Source: Solea solea (Eukaryota > Chordata > Actinopteri > Pleuronectiformes > Soleidae). Taken from it: 64,000 bases of DNA. This document shows, one piece after another, positions 12,620 to 24,967 of this stretch; the first letter of the stretch is position 1, and every line of letters begins with the position of its first letter. The notes under the pieces are model-generated. The model did no database searches, was not told the origin of the DNA, and worked only from the letters and a program-made list of their open reading frames with translations. The DNA lies in assembly GCF_958295425.1 (NCBI RefSeq), contig NC_081154.1, forward strand, positions 9,975,766 through 10,039,765. The letters run 5' to 3'. A program made the position numbers and the translations under genes.

Positions 12620-15239
12620 AGTCTGTGAGGGACGGAGATGGGGACGTAAAGGGACTTCCCTTAGCTCAACACACGCATACATTATGTCACGACACATACC
12701 AGACTGTATACTAAAACACTAAGTGCAGTGACGTCATGTTGGAAAAACAATAATTGTTGTGTTCGTCCAAATAAAACCAGACTTTTAGCCACTGAAATTG
12801 TACTAAATGGATCCACGAAGGTTGTGTGCCAAGAGGACAACAGGTAGAACAACATGGATAAATTCTGATTGGTGCATTTTTTGACTGATAAGAAGATTGG
12901 ATTTATGTTGTCTTAAAGAATCAAATATTTCACATCAAGGTACCAACAAGCTGCCTGCTAAAGTTGTGTGTATTACAGTAGGTCAACTGGAAAACGAATG
13001 GGTCATGTCGTCATCAAGCATTGCAAAGGTCCAATAAAGAGATTCCCCTTTAATGCGTATTGGGACAATAACAGTAGTCCCATCAAACGAAGACTTCTAG
13101 CTACAACTTTGTCCACCACTCCCTTTACTGTATATGTGTGTGTAGAGCTGGGGAAATGAGAGCAGATATGGATTAAGAGATGAGCACTCTCCCCAAATAA
13201 ATATGTTTTAGTAAAGTTTTTCACATACGTCCTTATCTGGCGAACCTAATCTCCTCAGAGTCCTGTGCTTCTGCTCGGTGATTCACTGGAAAAGGGAGTG
13301 TTATGTGTTTTGTCAGAGGAAATGAAACGGGCCCATGGGAGATGTTTTACTGAGAAAAAAAAGTGCAACTGGAACGACGCTGTTCGGGATGAAGGGCATT
13401 TTAGCTGCAGGGCTTCAATTAAGCTGATTCGAAGTCGACTGTGCCATTAGGTATTTACTGCATTTATCACTTAGCACCTAAATGGGGCGTTGGTGCTGAG
13501 TACACAACTTAGAATATTCCAAGCCCTGTATTAGCAGCGTTTAAATCCCTCTCTTTTTCGGCCCTAATCCTTACTTAGTTTGTGCCTGTGGAGGTTTAGA
13601 AGAACAAGATCTTTGTTGGTACAACATGGGATTAACGTGAGTGTGAAGCTACTAAACCCATGGGATTACAAAGTTTACTCATGCTTAAGTCATACAGCGA
13701 TAAGCAACACCATTTCCTCTGCTTTTCCAACTCTTTCAACTGAGCCTAAGATCCAAAGATGGGTTTATTATATTATTATTATTGTTTTATGAAGAGAAAA
13801 TGTTTTTTTTTCCTTTGTTGTACTTTTTTCTATTTTTATTCTCATATTTCTCACTGACATGGCCATGGTTAGTTTCAAGGAAGAATCTATTCTGGTCCTC
13901 TCAGAAGATGTATTTCCTTGTGATATCATTTTCAAACTGACATGGGAGATAACAAGACAGGGTTTTAATCAAATAAAATAAATAAAAATAACAGAAGAGG
14001 TTTTACATAGTGTGGGTGCCTGTAATTATTCTCCATGAGGACTTTTCTCAGTTTGATGTCTTACAGCACAGTCACTACAACAACACTGAAATGGAAAGAA
14101 TGTGCAGTAATAAGAGAAAAAAAATAATAAAAATGTAGCTGCAAAACGCCAACTTGAATACTTCCTCCGATGGTGGAGCATGTGCAACCGCAGTCTAAAT
14201 GTTATGCCAAGGCATCAGCGGGCAAAGCTGCATTGGCTGCATTGGATCAGAAATACCAGCCGAATTTGTGTTATCAAAACAGTGGTCCCGAGGGATTACG
14301 TCCCAGTCGTTAGTCATTCTACTCAAAGTAAGGGTAAAAGGGGGGGGGGGGAACAAGTGTTACTCACTGGCCAGGGTCTAGAATCCAAGACGTTTTCAGC
14401 CATGGTAGAACAGAACACATGACTCTCAAGGGTCCGCCACTTACATCCAGACTCCAGAAGATGGATTCCTATATAATGACGTGCTGACGTCCATACTCCT
14501 TAGAGACGCGTGTGTCTGTAACGTTTAAGTCGACTATCCTTCAGCGTGTCCATATATTTCCTGAAGTGTCTTATAATAGTCGTATGAGTTCAGTCATTTT
14601 GTAATTTTTACTTTGCGCTAACTTTGTAAATTTGTTTGTACAATATTTTACTTACTATGACCAAATGCCTCCTTAAATCCAGTTAGCATTAGCTGTAGCC
14701 TATTACACACGACGAAATCTCTGCATGCTAATTGTTGTTGTGAGCATGTTGCTAACTAGCATTTAGCTTAAAATGCCTCCACTTTCTCTCAGTCTTTAAT
14801 TCTTTAGCACTAGAGTGTCTAGTTTGGTCAGTAGGGGGGACGGTCAAGTGAAAAAAATGACTAATACTAATAATATTTATGATGATATTTAACACAATTT
14901 CAAAATAAAAGTTGTTTATTTTGATATGGAATGATACATAGTTCACATTTAGGAATCTATTCATATAAAAACATAACAGAAATATGTCATTTTAACTTGA
15001 TATTAAGTGGTGTTTTCCCATTTAAGGTTGAATATTCATCAAAGAATGACATCTTTTTTCAGTTGTTGTGTCTTTGTGGGACTGCTTCTCCTTAATTACC
15101 ATGTGTACAGTGTCATGAGTGTAGATCAGCAGCTGTAGAAAGTGCCACAGGGAGCATCCGGATCTCCTTTATTGGATGCGTCACATTAAAGTGTACAAAA
15201 CAAACGGAGAGGTACAATTGCATGCGCTCCCTCTGAAAA

Positions 15240-15242
<3 letters not shown>

Positions 15243-15270
<28 letters not shown>
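15243..15270. repeat. (CA)n microsatellite
   Basis: Fourteen CA units. A GT run of about ten units follows at about 15582-15601. Confidence 0.95.
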
Positions 15271-18051
15271 TGAGAAGAAACGGGCAGTATGCCAAGTCCC
15301 TCGGGTGCGATGCTCCTTGACCACAAAAAGCCACGCTTAACACTTCACCCCACTCAGCACACCCCGAACACATCCCTTACAAAGACAAAGAACAACTTAT
15401 TTGCCCTTTTCCCTCATCGTTCTGCTTGTATCTGTCCATCACCCTGCTCTGCCACTCCCTTCCTCTCATGTCAGCTCTTCAAAAAGAACAAATGATGATT
15501 AATGCCTTTCCTCTAATTAATACACAGCTGTAGATTGGAAAGAACAGAGTTGTCCCTCTGAAGGGATTTGAAGGGTAGGTAGTCTGTGTGTGTGTGTGTG
15601 TACAAAAGGGGGATTTTTGGTGTTGCTGTGTGAGGCAGACAGGTGGTGCTGATGATTCTACGTGATTCACTTTGCTCTCTATTTGCATACATATGACAAC
15701 CATCTGTGCTAATAGGCCTCTGTGATATCTCTATTAGGCCCAGTGCCTGAGGACTGCGGCGGCGTACCAACATTGTGTCCATGCCGGTCGACTTTATGCA
15801 GCTGATGTCATCTCATGAATGAACGGAGGCAGGGATGTGCTGATTTGGTGGGAAACGGAAAGAAGCGCATGAGGAAACCACATGGGCACAGAACTCCGAG
15901 AATTGCTTCCAAAACCAGATAAAACGTCTCTTCTAAACTATGAGCTGATACAGAATTCATAGACGTCCATGACACGGACAGTATAGATGTTGGTCATTTC
16001 AACCTATTAAAGTGATATAACCGGGGACTGAGAGATGCCACGAAGGTGAGGAAGTGAGTCATATTATTCACCTCTAAGTGAGCAGATAGACCTGCGGCAA
16101 AGTAGGCCTCATATCGTAAAACCTAATCTGGAAGACAGTGAACATATTGGGCACTGAACAAGATTGGTGGAGAAAGGAAAGCAGCAGTAGACAGAGAGGG
16201 AGAAAAAGAGACGGAGTACCCTGTGTGGGCAGACTGCCAACATCAGCACTCCACTTTACTGTAGAATACAGGCTATTTTTCTTAGATTTTCCTTCGGCTT
16301 GTGTAGCGGAAACAACTCTGAACTGTATATCTTGGAGATACATAAAAGTCGCCGAACTTGTTGAGTTGCTGTGGCGCCTGCAGAGTTCCAGGCGCTGCAC
16401 TTTGAACAACTGCCCGTGTCTGTTCCATAAATTTACCAATAAGAGAAGATAAAATGGAGGGGATAATGAAATCATGCTTGTTTTCTGCTACAACCTCTCA
16501 ATGTAACTTCAAAGACCAAAAAAAAGAAAGAAAAGAAGAAGGACGGATACCAGAAGATTCAAATGTGTCTGCACTTTCTTTCATACAGTCCACAAGAGGT
16601 GACTGAAGTTCATGGCGTCAGGTAGAAGGAGATTAGTTATGCAGCTCTTGTTTCATACACACGGAGTTCAAGATTCTGAGCGATTATGCAGACAGTTTTG
16701 GAGTTAATAACCTCTGTGGTATTTCTGTTTTGGATAATTGGAAATTGCAAGTCAGCGGTGTATGAGAAAACATCGACCTTCGAGCAGTCGTCCTCCACCT
16801 TGGTCTCGAGTTTTCAGCCAAGAAGACGCACGTGGACGTGGTGGAGGGTGTTACTTCTTGCCGGATGAAAAAGTGGGGGCCCCTGAATTTAAACATTGGC
16901 AGAGTGAGCCTGAAAGATGACCCACATCAGCACATAGAGGACCATGGATGAGATACAACTTCTTTAAAGTAAGCCTCCATATGAGGCCATGAACTTGTCA
17001 ATCACCCTGTATTGTCAACTTAAAATGTGTGAAATGTGACACATTCAGGTTTTGTACCACAAATCCTAACAGTTTCATTTTGTTCCACAAGGTTGTGTTG
17101 AAGGTGATCATATCTTTCATGTTGTTATCAGGAAGCAAGGGTGTTTATACACTGCATTCAGACCTGGTCTTGCTTGATAGATGTAGAACTGTAAGGTCCG
17201 ATCACCTAGACCACGTTCAGAAGTGAGCTGGGTCTCCATCCACGCCGTCCACGCTGACACTGTGCACCTGCCATCTACACATCCCCACTGTCGTCCTGAA
17301 GCTTCAAAAAACTGCTGGCTCAGTTTCCATTTGAAAAAGGCATTGGTTGCATTTTTAGTCCTTTGGAGACCTTTGAGGACAATAATGCAGTTTGACACAT
17401 TTGCTTCCCGATTGGTTCACACCAACAAAAACCTCTAGAACTTTCACCCTGAAAAGTCACACAATGTACGTTTTGGGTACTGTATGTACTGTACTGTAAT
17501 GGGTACAGATTGTTCCCGATACAGAGACGAAACATTTACCTGGACACGGATGGTTTTCACTCTGAAAAAGCCGTTTTCAAATGAAAACGTAGTAGCCTGG
17601 GTTACATATATAGAGTTCCATTTGGATTACAGGTGCACGGTGATACCGGATCTGAGCAAAACCACATTGATCAAGTGTCAAAGGCCGGTAACCCTGAGCT
17701 CAACTTTTAAAGACTGTATTCTCTTCCTAAAACTCCAGCTATTTAGCTCTTCCTCTTGTTGAATACTAAAAGCTTGCGTAGGTGTGATGGGTTCAGACAC
17801 AATGGAGCCGCCGACTAATGTAATTTTCCTCCTCACAAGTCCTCCTCCTCCTCCTTTTCACCTCCCCTCCAACATTTCCCTGTGATGTTTTAACGGTGTA
17901 ACTTTACCTTCCTCTTCCTCGTCCTCCTTCTGTCATTAGCGCTGAAAGCTTTTGTTGGTGTGATTGTTCAGAATCAAGAGTGTGCTGTGGATACAGCGCC
18001 CCCCTCTTCTTTTCCTCACATTCTTCTCCTCATTGGCTCTTCTTCCTTCTT

Positions 18052-18080
18052 CTCCTCCTCCTCCTCCTCCTCCTCCTCTC
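18052..18080. repeat. (CTC)n trinucleotide repeat
   Basis: About nine CTC units in a longer pyrimidine tract that starts near 18000. Confidence 0.9.
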
Positions 18081-19097
18081 TTTCACCTCATGTTGATAAG
18101 TGACATCTTGCTGAGGTGGGATGAGCTCCATCTGCAGCTGCTCCGTTGGCGCCCTCCATCAGTGGTTTGGTCCAGACAGCAGACTCCCTAGGCGGTAATG
18201 ACCACTGAACAGATGATGATAATAGCAGCCAGATGAAAGACGTAGCGTATCCTCTTCTCAATTTCACTTTCCTTCTCCCTTTCCACCTTTCATTGTCTCT
18301 CTTTCTCCTTGCATTTGTTACATCTGTGATGCTCATGGTGCTTCAAAGAGTACATTTGCCTGGTAGGTCATCCAGTTGCAAATAAGCAGCATGGTGTTTT
18401 AATAAGTTTTCGTTGGAGCTGAATCTTTGTACATTATGAAAAAAAATGAATAAAACAAACAGAACTGATGGGAGGACCCACCAACATTGAATTGGAGGTC
18501 TCCTCACTTGCAACCGCAAAGGCCCCCGAGCCTCTTGTTGGCCCCGAACTTGTTGCATAATGATTTCTTGATGTTGTTGCTGCCTGGATGAAAATCAATT
18601 AGCAGGCCATGCAGTCGCAGACTGCAGGGAGAATGGTCGATGTTGGCCAAGCCGTTTAATTTATTCCTGAAGGGGCAAGAATTACACTCTGCTTGCTGTC
18701 CTGTGTGTGGTCTTCGGCTAAAAGTTTTCCAATCAGTTTTTTCATCAATTTTTTACAAAAGAAAATAAAAATATGCCTCATACTCTTCTTTCTCTTCTCT
18801 CCAGCTGGCTCCTGATTTTCTTAGCTTGACTTTGGAGGTCTGATGCTGAATTGAGGGCCTAAAAGAGAAGGGCATTTGAGGGAAAGGGCAGCTTAAATAT
18901 TACTCTTAGCACAATGTATCTTTTACTTTTACAAGGACAGACCGACGATAAATCCTATCACCCAGTGGATTAATATGGGTCTTCCTAGATGAGAGCGACT
19001 GACAAGGACATTTACATTAACCCAGCATGCCAGTTCTACTGGGAGAAGCTCACGCCTTCATATTTTAATAGAAATGACAAATGAGCTTGTGTTGTGT

Positions 19098-19105
19098 ATG
19101 CAAAT
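19098..19105. promoter_or_regulatory. Consensus octamer ATGCAAAT
   Basis: A perfect POU octamer in a repeat-free stretch, with GATTAAAT a few bases downstream. A related ATTGCAAAT lies near 20538. Single motifs occur by chance, so this is only a pointer. Confidence 0.2.
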
Positions 19106-19979
19106 GAGGGGATTAAATAAGCTAAGCACGGCAGTGTGTGTGATGCTCGCCAATACCGAACATCATCGCACTTAATGGAACGGCGTCAAAAAATACAGCC
19201 ACACACAGAGAGATTCGCACAGTACCGCTGATGAGTCCAACGACCTCGCAGCCACGGGGGATGCTTATCTTGGAAGTGCCACACTGACGAGTCGAGTGAG
19301 AGGATGCGGCCATTAATAAAGGCGAGTGCCAGTGTCTCATTAGACGGGGCCGTCCCTGTGCCAGCAGAGCAGAGTGAGGGCAGCCATGCACAGGGAACAG
19401 GGTCATCAAATTTCGGGAGGACTCAGCCGTGACATGCTGGACAAACGGTTGCAATAATGCCTGTGCTCGGGCGGAGGCCCAGCTGCTCAGCTTTCGCAGC
19501 TGCTCCCGCGACTCAATCTCCTGCAGACAGTTTGATTAAGCAAACATGTAGCGTCACGTGCGTCGTAAAAAAAAACAAGCTTCGTCTCCAAAATGTTTGT
19601 CTCCCCGAGGTCGGTTTACAACCAAAGAGATATGTTTTGCTTTAGTGAAAATGAAGATGGACACCATTATGTGTTGTTGTAGTCTATTTGTTATTGAGGA
19701 AAGGGCCAACATCTTATTATTGCTTGATAATAATCATAAAAGCCTTGTAGCCTGTCATTAGTTCAACTTAATACCTTGTTACAATAGCAATTATTATTCA
19801 GTGCCATTGTTTTTTGTCTGTTACTTTGAATTATTTGCACAAATAAAGAACCACAACTCCACTAAAATGACAGCTTTACTCAGTGTTTCCCATTTGATTC
19901 TTTGTCTCTTTTCACCGCCTTGAAGTCATCATACCTTTGGAAATGAAGTCCTCCTATTGTGCTGTAAGCGAGGGAGTCT

Positions 19980-20300
19980 AACGCATGTGGAAAGCCCCCG
20001 CTCGCCTAATGTTTGGATTAATTAGGGAATCTCATCCCCCGACGCCCTGCAGGAGGACACACTTTATCATTCCAGTCTGTGTCTGTTTACCAAAAGAGAC
20101 TGAGCAATCCAAGCTGACAAAATGTCCTCTCCATCTCGCCTTTCTTAGCTTTTCACCAGAGTAATTGAGCAATTAATTGTGATTGATATATTGGGGAGAG
20201 CGAGAAGACGGAAATCTGCCCGGGGACATTGAAGGAATCCATACAGTAGCTTTAAATTAGTGAGAGATGTCAGGAGCAACTGAGGCAGCCAGAGAATCTG
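19980..20300. other. Candidate conserved non-coding element
   Basis: The segment has no simple repeats and contains several homeodomain-type cores (GGATTAATTAGG near 20014; GAGCAATTAATTGTGATTGATA near 20167). It translates to no recognisable protein. Base composition and motif clustering resemble vertebrate developmental enhancers. Conservation has not been tested. Confidence 0.25.
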
Positions 20301-20360
20301 ACTGCGGCATGGCTGGGGAGGTGCAGTGGCTTCAGTTCAGAAGACAGATAAGGAAAATAT

Positions 20361-20383
20361 TTCTGTGTGTGTGTGTGTGTGTC
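20361..20383. repeat. (GT)n microsatellite
   Basis: About ten GT units. Confidence 0.9.
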
Positions 20384-21123
20384 AGGGAACTTGTGCATAT
20401 AACCGCCTGCAGGAGAGGGGATGGATGGAAAAGAGAGAGCCCAAAGGAGGAGGGGCGGGAGACGGAATCAAAAGTGTAATTAGTCTCTGAGTGATAGCAA
20501 AGCGGGGTCCAGCAGCACACCATGTGTTCCGAGGGAATATTGCAAATGAGGTGTGCGTTACAGGGAGATAGGGCTGCTACATGCTGCTAAATTTACGTTA
20601 TCAGATGAAAAGTCAGGAGGGAGGAGGCCGTTCCCTTCCCCGGGAGTCAACCTTACCCAAGCTTAGAGAGATTTGCACTTCGGTTTAGCATTTTTATTTC
20701 ACTTTCTTTCCTTTTTTTTTCCCCTACTTGTAACTGACATCTATACATGTCAAATAACGTGGTGTTTTATCACTACAAACAGTAGTATCGATATACACTG
20801 TCTTCCTTTTAATATAAGTCTCATTGTTTTCAGTAGCTGTTTAGGTAAAGGGCCATACAATTATCGCTGGGGATCTGTCTGGGTCTTCCCAGCACAAACG
20901 ACTCCTTCCTGTTCTTTTGCGGGCAATTATTAATATAAGGGGGCATTACATATGACACCTGTGTCACAGACAAATCCCCTGCACTGGGGTTCAACCATTG
21001 TTTAACATAGCGCCAGTTAATTTGCCAGTGGTGGCAGCTGCGTGACAGAGATTACCTCAAGGTTCTCAGCCCACCCAGGCAGAACAATATTTATACATTA
21101 GTCGTGTCACCACGGCTGCAGCT

Positions 21124-21142
21124 ACACACACACACACACACA
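21124..21142. repeat. (CA)n microsatellite
   Basis: About nine CA units, followed by a separate A run at about 21372-21388. Confidence 0.9.
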
Positions 21143-21719
21143 GTATATGCACACACATGAAGACAGAGGCGAACACCGTTTAGTGTTAAAATGCTTCCCT
21201 TTTAATGAATGATTTCACTCATGTGCACGTGCATGAATCCTTTTAATCGAAAACATCTTGGTTGGACATTATGATTATTATTAGCAGTAGTGCTCACACT
21301 TTTAAAACATGCACAACTTAAGTGGTGATAAAAGTGTAATAAATAAAAAAAAAACAATGGCTATAGCTGGTAAAAAAAAAAAAAAAAAGCATGTGTCAAC
21401 AGCTTTTTCTGAAACTGAATTAAACATGAGAAAAGGGGCTGAGTTATTCATGAGCTGGACAGAGTAACCGAAAAAGCTGAGGCTCACCAGCACGAAGATG
21501 TGCTGAGTGTTAAACATGCGGTTGACGGCTCGGGGAGCATAACCGGTGTGTGACACTCAGCTTGAGCACAGATGCACAAGTTTTGTGAGGAATAGTCGTT
21601 GTTCTTTGTTACCGTGTAGGTAGGAAAAAGCAAGGTAATTGTTTTTTTTTTCATTTTACATGCTGGTCTGTGATGGTGACTGTTTTATATAAACGCTTAT
21701 TTTATTTACAGAAAAAAGC

Positions 21720-22160
21720 TCTTGCATGCATGTTAAAAGTACGATTTGAGTCGGACCAAGACAATAATTAGTTTTTCTTAAATGTCATGTAAACACGTTA
21801 GTCCGACTAAAGTCGAGCTAGTTTTAGTCGGACTAACATACCTGGACTCATAGTCCGATTACTCTTGCATGTGCACACTGTATCACTCCTTTTATCACGA
21901 TTAACGCGTGCAGCAGGTACGAAGCATGCAGAACCACAGCACAATCCGCCTCTTTGTTCACTGTTTCTGCAATACGCACAGTGCATAGCTCATAGAGGGA
22001 TACAGCGCCACCTACGGAGGCAGAGTTAGACGTACACGGCCAATAATCGATTTTCTCCTCCACATGTATTCTCAGACTCGTCTTAGGTGGCCCGTCTTAG
22101 TCGGACTACGGCCCTGGCTCGATTAAACTGTGCATGTTAAACGTACTGAATGTTCCTTTA
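21720..22160. mobile_element. Dispersed hairpin-rich repeat (MITE-like)
   Basis: The region contains a perfect 15-bp inverted repeat, GTTAGTCCGACTAAA at 21797-21811 and its complement at 21823-21837, separated by 11 bases. Further copies of the TAGTCGGACTA / TAGTCCGATTA core lie near 21850 and 22098-22108. GCATGTTAAA-like sequence occurs near both edges (about 21727 and 22132). Recurrent inverted cores without an open frame suggest a non-autonomous DNA transposon. The edges are approximate and no target duplication was recognised. Confidence 0.45.
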
Positions 22161-23449
22161 AAGTTTTGTAGAAAAGATGCACCACGGGACTAATTGGAAC
22201 AACCTAAAAGAGGCTATTCTGTTTTGGTTAGTGCTATCAACAAAGCAGAATGACTCCCTAAAGCCAATAAAACGTTGTCAAAGCAAGGTATCAGTGTGGG
22301 GGGAAGGTTCTGACTTAGGCATAAAAAAAATCTTATCTTCAGTGCTTGAAATGACTGTGATCCAAACCACTGGCAGAGGCTCCTCCAACACCTAATGATG
22401 GGAGTGTGGCCAGAACTGCCTTGATTTCCTGTGGAATGAACTTCCCAATTAAAAAGACTAAGCTGTTCCAGGGACAACAGTTCTTGCCCTCAGTTGAACC
22501 TCATCTATCCATTTCCTGTACTGCTCGGCACGCTGGCAGCAGCGCGTTGAAATGGATATCATGTGATCATGGTGTCATTATGCGAGGCTGTTTTGTCTGG
22601 TTCTCTACATTTGATCTTCTCAATGGTGAGAGGCGTGACATCAAGACTTCTCTTTGATCCTTTTAAACTTGGAAACCGGCCTTATGGAAGAAATATATGG
22701 AAAGAAAACTCACGAAAGAATCAGGAAATGGGAAACACTTCATATTAGGACATGGTGGGGAAAAGGGAAGGTATCCCGTATCCCTGTATCTCGCCTTGAA
22801 CAACAGATAGTGCAAGAAAGACGCAGCTGAAAGACAATGATGGGTATCAGCAGACTTCCCCATTCAGCAGCTGATCATGAAGTCCTGTTTTGAGAGGGTA
22901 GTGTGCAAAGATGTACATGAATGCTCAGCATATTAACAGGACAGTATCACATTGATGGGGGGGGAAAGAGGAAGGCAAAGGAAGAATCCCAGCTGTGCCG
23001 AGTGCGCAGAGGTGTTCTCGACCTTTGATGATCAGCAGGGAGAGAACAAAAAACATCTCAGAATATCAAACAGCGTAAAGGTATCCAGATGGAGATAATG
23101 TGCCACTGAGAAAACACACACACGCAAAAATGTGTGCGAGTGTGTTTTCCACAGATGTGCGAGCACTCTTTCATAATGACGCATTCCCTTACCCCTTATC
23201 TTAACCTTAGTTAAGTGTATCTAGTAATGTTATTTGCTGGTCCAGATGCAAATCATAGTCCACTCTTGCTTCACTGGTACACACTTTCATCACCCTCTTG
23301 TCTCATCAGCATGAGGCTCATTGTCCCAGGCTCCTCCCCCTTTTACAAACACCAGAGGTGCCCGCTTCTTGGCATTTTTCAAAATTAGGCATTGGGTGGA
23401 GTAAGCCTCAGACGAGGGGGTTTAGTTACCCTTTAACCATCACTACTAA

Positions 23450-23960
23450 ATGTCTAAACCCAATCCTAACCCTAACCTCATCACACCAAAATAGTTTTGA
23501 ACCACACAATATATGAAAGACACACACACAAGTGTCTCCATGACTTTAAAAGACAGTACATTGACTTACATTAACTTGAACCATAACTGCCGCTTTCCCA
23601 ATACCCTCTCAATCTCTTTCACCTTAATAATTGAATGATTTACATGATGGGGTAACCCGTGCCCATGAGGAAAAACAAGTCCCTCACCATATAACAGTTT
23701 CAGGTCCCCACAACACCAGTAATACCTGGACCACACACACACAAATGGCTTCGCAACCTGGCTACCACATCTCGCATACAGCTGTTTTTCATTGTGGGTT
23801 CAAAAACTTGTTTTCCATTTTAGTTTAAATCAGATTAGTCTGACAGTACTTATATGCCTTTCACAGTGCATGCACACACACACATAAATCTGGACAACAG
23901 ACTTTGTTCACTACAACACACACACACACACAGCTGCACGCACACACACACACACACACC
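23450..23960. repeat. Microsatellite-associated TAACC-type repeat
   Basis: TAACCC-like units (about 23460-23480), a CCATAACTG segment and a GGTCCCCACAACACCAGTAA segment lie between CA runs (about 23519-23531, 23733-23742 and 23915-23960). I recall this arrangement from a degenerate repeat found near CA microsatellites in many teleosts. The same type recurs at 24685-24964 and, on the other strand, at 41766-42018. Confidence 0.5.
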
Positions 23961-24684
23961 TACACCTCCTGCATTTCACTGAAGGTGCACGATATCTTCT
24001 CTCTCCACCATCTGGACTTCCCTTTCTTTCGCTCCAGCCTGGAAACAGCATATATTCCTGAGTGTTGTGTTTTGCAACGGCGCTGATAGTTAAACTTATA
24101 CTTACCGCACAAGGAAGTGTCACAGAAGCTCTCAAGTCCTATAAAGTATTCCAGTTTTCCCGAGTACGGTATGTCCATCAGTGTCTCCTGTGTCCCTTTC
24201 CCGCTCAAGTAAGTGTCCTGTAAAACTCCACATGATGACTATTCCACCTGGCTCAAGAGATACAAAACCAAGTTGGGGAAAAGATAAATCAGCGTGATTT
24301 GTGATGCAGAGGCCTACGTGGTGATGAACATATAGACTTATTAAGAAACTTTATGATTTCCTCTCTGACATCTCTAATCAGGGACAGGAACATTTGGACG
24401 GGAGGGAGCACAACAAGGTGACGGTGTGTGTATTTTCTGTCAAAAGCCGCCGGCGTGCGATTGTCACCGCAACACAACCGGGCGACACGTCGCCAAGCGT
24501 TGTTTGCGCCGTACACGCAGAAAGACCCGTTTGATATTCTTAAGTAGGCGAGTAAACATTTGGCATAAGGAAGCACTTGATTCGAGCAGCACGATTCAAG
24601 TCAGACACCGGATGGCAAGGGGACATGAAAGAGGCCCTTCATGAATCCAACTGGCCTCCGGCTAAAGTTTCAAACAACCACTCT

Positions 24685-24936
24685 TCACACGCACACACAC
24701 ACACACACATACATAGACAAGGACACACAGAGCTATTCTTCTTAGGACGCTGCTTTGACTTCTATTCATTTGGACAGCCTGAACAAAGCATTGTCCTTAA
24801 CCGTAACCGTAACCAGTTAATATCTAACTCTAACTACAATCTAACCACAATTCAAATAAACTTAACCAGTTCCTCAGAATTGACTTTCTGCTTCAGGATC
24901 ACTGGTCATGCCATAAAAAGGTCCCAAAGAGGTAAG

Positions 24937-24964
<28 letters not shown>
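24685..24964. repeat. Microsatellite-bounded TAACC-type repeat
   Basis: CA runs at both ends (about 24690-24709 and 24937-24964) enclose CCGTAACCGTAACCAG, several CTAAC units, AACCAGTTCCTCAGAATTGA and AAAAGGTCCCAAAGAGGTAA. This order matches the teleost repeat described for 23450-23960. A 155-codon open frame across it is a translation of the repeat. Confidence 0.6.

Positions 24965-24967
<3 letters not shown>

Larger units (their letters stand above)
7683..21700. other. Gene-free intergenic stretch with possible regulatory blocks
   Basis: No exon is supported. The stretch contains many microsatellites (CA, GT, AAG, CTC) and homopolymers (C22 near 8936, G17 near 12603). Segments around 9690-10020, 19000-19140 and 19980-20640 lack simple repeats and contain clustered homeodomain, octamer or TCF/LEF-like motifs. 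The longest open frames (for example 124 codons on the minus strand at 9081-9455) translate CA repeats or show no family resemblance. Confidence 0.55.

Noticed and set aside
17100..17600. Possible DNA-transposon remnant with the palindrome CGTTTTCAAATGAAAACG near 17572
   Set aside because: Only the short palindrome is clear. I could not find ends or internal copies good enough to call an element.
23460..23480. Telomere-like CCTAACCCTAACC units
   Set aside because: Only two to three units inside a known type of interspersed teleost repeat; not a telomere or interstitial telomeric block.
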